Shown here: piece after piece, positions 59,610-64,000 of the stretch
Position numbering within the stretch: the stretch's first letter is position 1
How the letters are laid out: each line of letters opens with the position of its first letter
Source: Erodium maritimum
Lineage: Eukaryota; Streptophyta; Magnoliopsida; Geraniales; Geraniaceae
NCBI GenBank assembly: GCA_963921825.1
Contig: OY997589.1
Location: forward strand, 76,306,523-76,370,522
Length of the DNA stretch: 64,000 nucleotides
Direction: 5' to 3'
Notes under the pieces: model-generated
Seen by the model: only the letters and a program-made list of their open reading frames with translations
Told to the model about the DNA's origin: nothing
The model's database searches: none
Translations under genes and position numbers: made by a program

Positions 59610-59985
59610 CAACCCAAACTACACCGCACCAGAACACCAAGCAAGCACGCAGCAGCAGGTCCCTCACTATTGCACGATCCGTCGCTGCACGATCCAAAAC
59701 TACACCGCACGCACCAGAATCACCAAGACAGCAGCCAACAATCCCCAACCACACAGCAGCAGATCACTCGTTGCTGCACAACCCGTCACTGCACCGCCCC
59801 TCACCCCAACTTCGCCGGGCCAAAACACCAGAGAATCGCACGCACCAGAGCACCAAGACAAGCAACCAATAAACCCCAACCACACAGCAGCAAATCACTC
59901 GCAGCTGCACACCCTGACACTGCACAGCCTCTCAACCCCACTTCGCCGAACCAAAAACACCAGAAAATCGGACTCGCCGATACTT
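59610..59985 (-). repeat. tandem 131-bp monomers in the LINE B 5' leader
   Basis: About three units (offset 131 bp, for example CCCCAACCACACAGCAGC at 59743 and 59874) with the words AGATCACTCG, CACTGCAC, CCAACTTCGCCG and CACGCACCAGAG repeated in order. The period is not a multiple of three, so this is untranslated leader. Confidence 0.8.
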
Positions 59986-60069
59986 TACTCCACTATGTGA
60001 CGGCGGAGACAAAAAGCTTTGAGTTACTAATACTTCATTGGACAATTGGTTAAGCTTAATTAATATTAG

Positions 60070-61399
60070 TTAATTAGGTCAACTATCTATTTTAGTTAGG
60101 ATATTAATCAACCTGATCAATTAGAGTTTTAGTTAACATTAAATCATTAACTTTCATGTTTGCATCTTTTTACTACGATTTTAATGACATCCCAGTAGAA
60201 GTGGTCCAAAGCTTACCTTTTATAAGGGAAGCCTTGAATTCGAATCTTGGCAAATAATTGTATATATAATAGGTGTGTTGTGTACGTTTGTTGTACTGTT
60301 TGTGGGTATTATGTTCGTTTTTTCGGTCTGAAGTCTGTAATATTATTGTCTAGCAAATATAGAGTCTGCAATATTACCAGTTTTTTAGCAAAACACAAGA
60401 TTATCGTATAAAATAAACATCAAACATAGAGTAGAAAATAACGAAAATATTGGTCCTAACATCTTGGGATCTAAAACAAAACAGAAGATAAAAACAAAAA
60501 TAAGTGCTCAAGTTGCCAAATCGCCCCATTGATATGTTTGGAAGAGGATATTGTAGTAGGGTTCGAAGACACCGATACAGCGAGACCAAACTGGGAGCTA
60601 GGATAGAGCTGGCTCATTTCCGGAATAGCGTCGAGGAGGACTGTATACTCTCCCGGGTTGTCAGCATGTGTCGTCCTCCCTTAAATGATAAAAGTAGGGA
60701 TCCAAAACGCGAGAGCGTTGGCCTCCGAGATGGTACGAAAGTACCGTACCAGAAACTGGTTGAACCACTGCCCCCTTACGTCCAGTAGGGCGGTGTCGCT
60801 GGCCGACCTCCCGCTGGACCACGAACTCCTCATTGACCGAGGCGAGTGTGTTTGACGCCCCCACTATACGGTTTTCTCCTACGGTTCAAATAGATCACAA
60901 TGGGCCTCCACGACTGCTTGGTCCTCAAGTGGGTAGGCCTACCAGACCCGACCCGCAAGTGGGTGGGCCTACCAGACCCGACCCACAAATAAGTGGGCCT
61001 ACTAGACCCGACCCACGACCCGATGGATCCCCCACCTCCATGTCCGCAGGAGAGAACCACAGTGTATGTGACAGAGCTCAGACTCTGAGATCAGCTCCAG
61101 AACTCTTGAACCACAGATATCTCATATGTTACGAACACAAGTTCAGTGATGCGTTTCACGTTCTTCTTTTTGAAGTCGAACATTTTGTTATCGAGATTCA
61201 CAGGCTGGGGAGTCAACCAAGAAAATACTCCACTTCGAAATTTGATGATTGTGCAGTAATTTATCTATTATTTGACTTCAATTCAAACAATCTATGTACT
61301 GCTTCTAAAACTAAACTCAGAGGAGCATCCTCTATTGGCCGATAAGAAAAAAAAGACATGAACCAAATTCAAATTCAAATTCACTGAGAGACCGTCCAA
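60070..61399. other. no gene recognised; short repeats
   Basis: 60070-60480 is AT-rich. 60504-60788 and 60833-61345 are open on the plus strand (94 and 170 codons), but the products match nothing I know. The second frame includes three repeats of about 33 bp. A broken gene or transposon piece is possible. Confidence 0.35.
60926..61020. repeat. 33-bp tandem repeat, three units
   Basis: Units built on AAGTGGGTGGGCCTACCAGA followed by CCCGACCC, in frame as GPQVGRPTRPDP-type residues. Confidence 0.8.
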
Positions 61400-61408
61400 T
61401 TTAAATTA

Positions 61409-62590
61409 AGAAAATTTTCATTTTACCACCCTGCCAAACATTTAGTTTTAGTTTGATACCCTGACATAAATTTTTATCAGTTTCATACCCAAACCAAACT
61501 TTTTATTTCACTTTCATACCCAGCCGTGTAAAATGTCCAAAATACCCCTAACTATTATTCAAATTTTCATTTCATGCCGTTGACTCAAAATTTGAAAATA
61601 AGTGAAATGACAATAATACCCTTCATTGTTTAGGGTGTTAAACTGAAAATTTCACTAATTTTAAAACAAAATCAGTTTTTTTATAAATTCAATTTTTATT
61701 TTCGAAAAATCATATTTTTAATTTTAAAAATACATAAAAATCAGTTTTTTTATAAAAATAATTTTTTTTATTAAAAATAGTTTTATATATCAAAAATCAT
61801 TTTTATTTTTTAAAAAAAAATTAATTTTATTTATATTAAAAAAATGGAGCTGTTCGAGCATCGTCCTCTCCGGTGTCGTCTCCGGCCACCCCCTCCTCCA
61901 CCGTCGTCGTCCCCGGCCACCCCACCTCTGCCGCCTCCTCCTCCCTCTTCCACCTCCTCCCCCTCCCACGCCCCTCACCAGATCTGAATCGCAGAGCTTC
62001 AGCTCTGCGATTCAGGGAGGAGGTGAGGGCGTGGGAGGGGGAGGAGGTGGAAGAGGGAGGAGGAGACGGCGGAGGTGGGGGTGGCCGGGGACGACGACGG
62101 CGGAGGAGGGGGTGGCCGGAGACGACGCCGGAGAGGACGATGCTCGAACAGCTCCAGTTTTTTTTAATATAAATAAAATTAATTTTATAAAAAAATAAAA
62201 ATGCTTTTTGATATATAAAACTGTTTTTAATAAATAAAAAATTATAAAAAAACTGATTTTATGTATTTTTAAAATTAAAATCTGATTTTTTTGAAAATAA
62301 AAGTTAAATTTATAAAAAAAAAACTTATTTTATTTTAAAATTAGTGAAATTTTCAGTTTAACACCCTAAACAATGAAGGGTATTATTGTCATTTCACTTA
62401 TTTTCAAATTCTGATTCAATGGCATGAGATGAAAATTTGAGTAATAGTTAGGAGTATTTTGGACATTTTACCCATCTGGGTATGAAAGTGAAATTAAAAG
62501 TTTGGTTTGGGTATGAAACTGATAAAAATTTATGTCAGGGTATCAAACTGAAATTAAATGTTTGCCAGGGTGGTAAAATGAAATTCTCCC
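61409..62590. mobile_element. giant near-perfect hairpin (foldback, Mutator-like)
   Basis: Two 591-bp arms meet at 61999/62000 (AGAGCT-TC-AGCTCT). The midpoint of the element equals the palindrome centre exactly, so the arms have no net length difference. It is flanked by the perfect 9-bp TSD TTTAAATTA (61400-61408 and 62591-62599), pointing to a Mutator-type transposase. The outer arms are AT-rich with TACCCTG/CAGGGTA words. The inner 150 bp of each arm is GC-rich (CCACCCCCTCCTCC words). No transposase is encoded. Confidence 0.88.
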
Positions 62591-62714
62591 TTTAAATTAT
62601 GTTGTATTTAAATATGGTTTGTGGTCTCAATATTTTAACGCATGATAGCCCGTAAATATAGATGATTAATAAAAATAAAACATGTAGTCTCGAATAACGT
62701 ATTGATTCAATAAA

Positions 62715-63020
62715 ATAAACTATACCGAAAACAACATAGGGCCCAAAAATAACTACACAGCCCTAGAAAAGCAAAAAAGAACTTAACAGTCTAGAAACAT
62801 GATTCCATAGGAATACTCTGAACTCGGCTAAATGAACTGATGTCAAAGGTGCGTGTAACTCTTTACAAAATGCATCCGTTTTCTGGCTACGACTGTGCAT
62901 ATCCTCAATTTCCTGAAACCATGACCAACATTCACCTGCCGATGGAGATAAAGACAACGAATTACAAGAAGAAATAAACGGAGACGGGAACTTGGAAATC
63001 ACAATGCACAACGAGCACAA
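62715..63020. repeat. host repeat copy 2, with the empty site
   Basis: Uninterrupted relative of 45560-45679 plus 46406-46475. On the minus strand 63020-62763 is open (85 codons, including WFQEIEDMHSRSQKTDAFCK). A possible acceptor TTTCAG precedes EIEDMHS, so this could be a duplicated terminal exon of an unknown gene. Confidence 0.6.
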
Positions 63021-64000
63021 TCAGAATTGGCAAATCAGTATGTACCCATAATGATTAGGGTATGTTACATCCAAGACAGTAAATAAGTAACCTGTTACAA
63101 AATCCAACATTGCATAATTCACAAGAATGAATTCTTGTGAGTGTGCAGTCACTGAAATTAGCAAGACCGTTCCTAGCTTAACACTATGACCGAGGGCAAA
63201 GACAGTTCCTAGTTCTTAGTTTACCTATTATTTGCAATGTTAAAAATTTACCCGGATACTACTCTAATACTTAATTCATCTACCGTTACAAAGATTAAAG
63301 ACAGTATATTCAAGGTCAGTACTCGACTAGTTAAAATTGGATACGAATTGTTTCCGCCTTAAAAGTATATTTGTTGGATTGATAAATCAAGTAGTTATGT
63401 GTTCAACCTTTTCAAACAAACAAAAAAACTAAGTCCCTCATAAACCAAAGGTTAAGACTCAAATGGCTATGACTACAGATGAAAACCAAAAACCGAAGAA
63501 GCGGGAGGCAGTGTTCTGGCCTTGTTTTAGGAGAATTTGCAGGAAATAGAAGGGAGGTTCTGGTCCAAAGTATCTTTTGACCAAACTCTGTCCTCAGATT
63601 AAACCAATCTCCAACACATCATTATTAACAATAATATACTAAATTCAAATTGATCACATCAACTTCTATGCTAAATATTGAAGCATCATGTATCTAATAT
63701 GACATTTTCTTCTTTCTGTATTTGTTAGAATCAAATCTCTTTCAGGTATGAACACATGTTCATATGCTTTCATCACTAGTGATTTGAAGGAGTGTTCTAG
63801 ATAGGCATTAATGCAACTAGCAACTTGATAACAAAACTTGAACTTGCTACCAACAAGTCCCAAGGCAATAATTTAGCATAGCACTGAAGCTTACCATCAT
63901 TCATCTACCATTACAAAGATTAATTCCTCAGCAATAAAACCCACAACATTCCAAACAAAATAAACCAAAATTTGAATACTGACCTTAAGAGATTACTGGC
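63021..64000. other. no gene recognised
   Basis: AT-rich sequence to the window edge. No open frame with a recognisable product and no repeat ends identified. Confidence 0.45.

Larger units (their letters stand above)
53980..60056 (-). mobile_element. LINE B (L1 type), near full length
   Basis: Flanked by the 13-bp direct repeat TAATTAATATTAG at 53967-53979 and 60057-60069. The A tail corresponds to the plus-strand T7 at 53980-53986. It carries a 5' leader with tandem monomers, ORF1 and ORF2, total 6.08 kb. It is less decayed than LINE A. Confidence 0.93.

Noticed and set aside
61790..62172. Arg/Gly-rich frames in the hairpin
   Set aside because: Products of GC-rich, purine-biased inverted arms; no homologue recognised.

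Overview
The window is nuclear DNA of a flowering plant, most likely a eudicot. It has long AT-rich stretches with few genes. Two recognisable multi-exon plant genes are present: a CYP86B1-type fatty-acid hydroxylase and the organellar GatC subunit. Both have a TATA box and GT-AG introns. Almost everything else is nested transposable elements of plant type: Ty1/copia, Ty3/gypsy, L1-type LINEs, Mutator, PIF/Harbinger and foldback elements. No rRNA, tRNA or CRISPR was recognised, and the species cannot be named from what I can see.

Layout. 1-3426 is the decayed 3' half of a Ty1/copia element with its 3' LTR. 3996-5100 is a poly(A)-terminated retroposon. 5459-8317 is a PIF/Harbinger transposon with a TAA target duplication, split by another retroposon. 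9314-10280 and 10754-11580 are two retroposons with 13-bp and 16-bp target-site duplications (TSDs). 12298-14929 is a solo gypsy-type LTR. 15178-16364 is a 1.2-kb element with 45-bp inverted ends, followed by an LTR fragment. 17768-18139 is an unrecognised open segment and 18555-18886 a broken LRR receptor-kinase tail. 19121-20730 holds a retroposon and a gypsy LTR-PBS-gag remnant.

21111-23369 is CYP86B1 (minus strand), the clearest intact gene. 24180-25850 is a degraded LINE ORF1-like region with a (GAA)n array. 25874-26835 is a Mutator-like element. 27263-28286 is a duplicated short inverted-repeat element embedded in (TATATG)n arrays. 28343-30599 is a LINE with ORF1 but no ORF2. 31749-36240 is a damaged Mutator transposase element, itself carrying a nested Mutator-like element (32026-33689). 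36600-38915 is a LINE ORF1 remnant with a tandem 135-bp unit at its 5' end, and 38955-39990 is a copia RT/RNase H remnant. 40231-40344 is a rhomboid-like exon relic. 41447-43234 is GATC, whose first exon looks frameshifted. 43790-44350 is a gypsy remnant, 44502-45219 a foldback with a minisatellite, and 45680-46405 a retroposon whose empty site survives at 62821.

46553-53927 is a 5'-truncated LINE (A), interrupted by a 2.86-kb solo LTR. 53980-60056 is a near-full-length LINE (B) on the opposite strand, tail to tail with A. 61409-62590 is an almost perfect 1.18-kb hairpin with a 9-bp TSD. The last 1.4 kb shows no clear gene.

The elements do not form a pathway; the window reads as a layered insertion record. 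Matching TSDs allow exact boundaries for thirteen insertions: three Mutator/foldback, one Harbinger, two solo LTRs, three LINEs, three shorter retroposons and one uncertain 45-bp-TIR element. The host functions that can be read are suberin/very-long-chain fatty acid omega-hydroxylation (CYP86B1) and plastid/mitochondrial Gln-tRNA formation (GATC).
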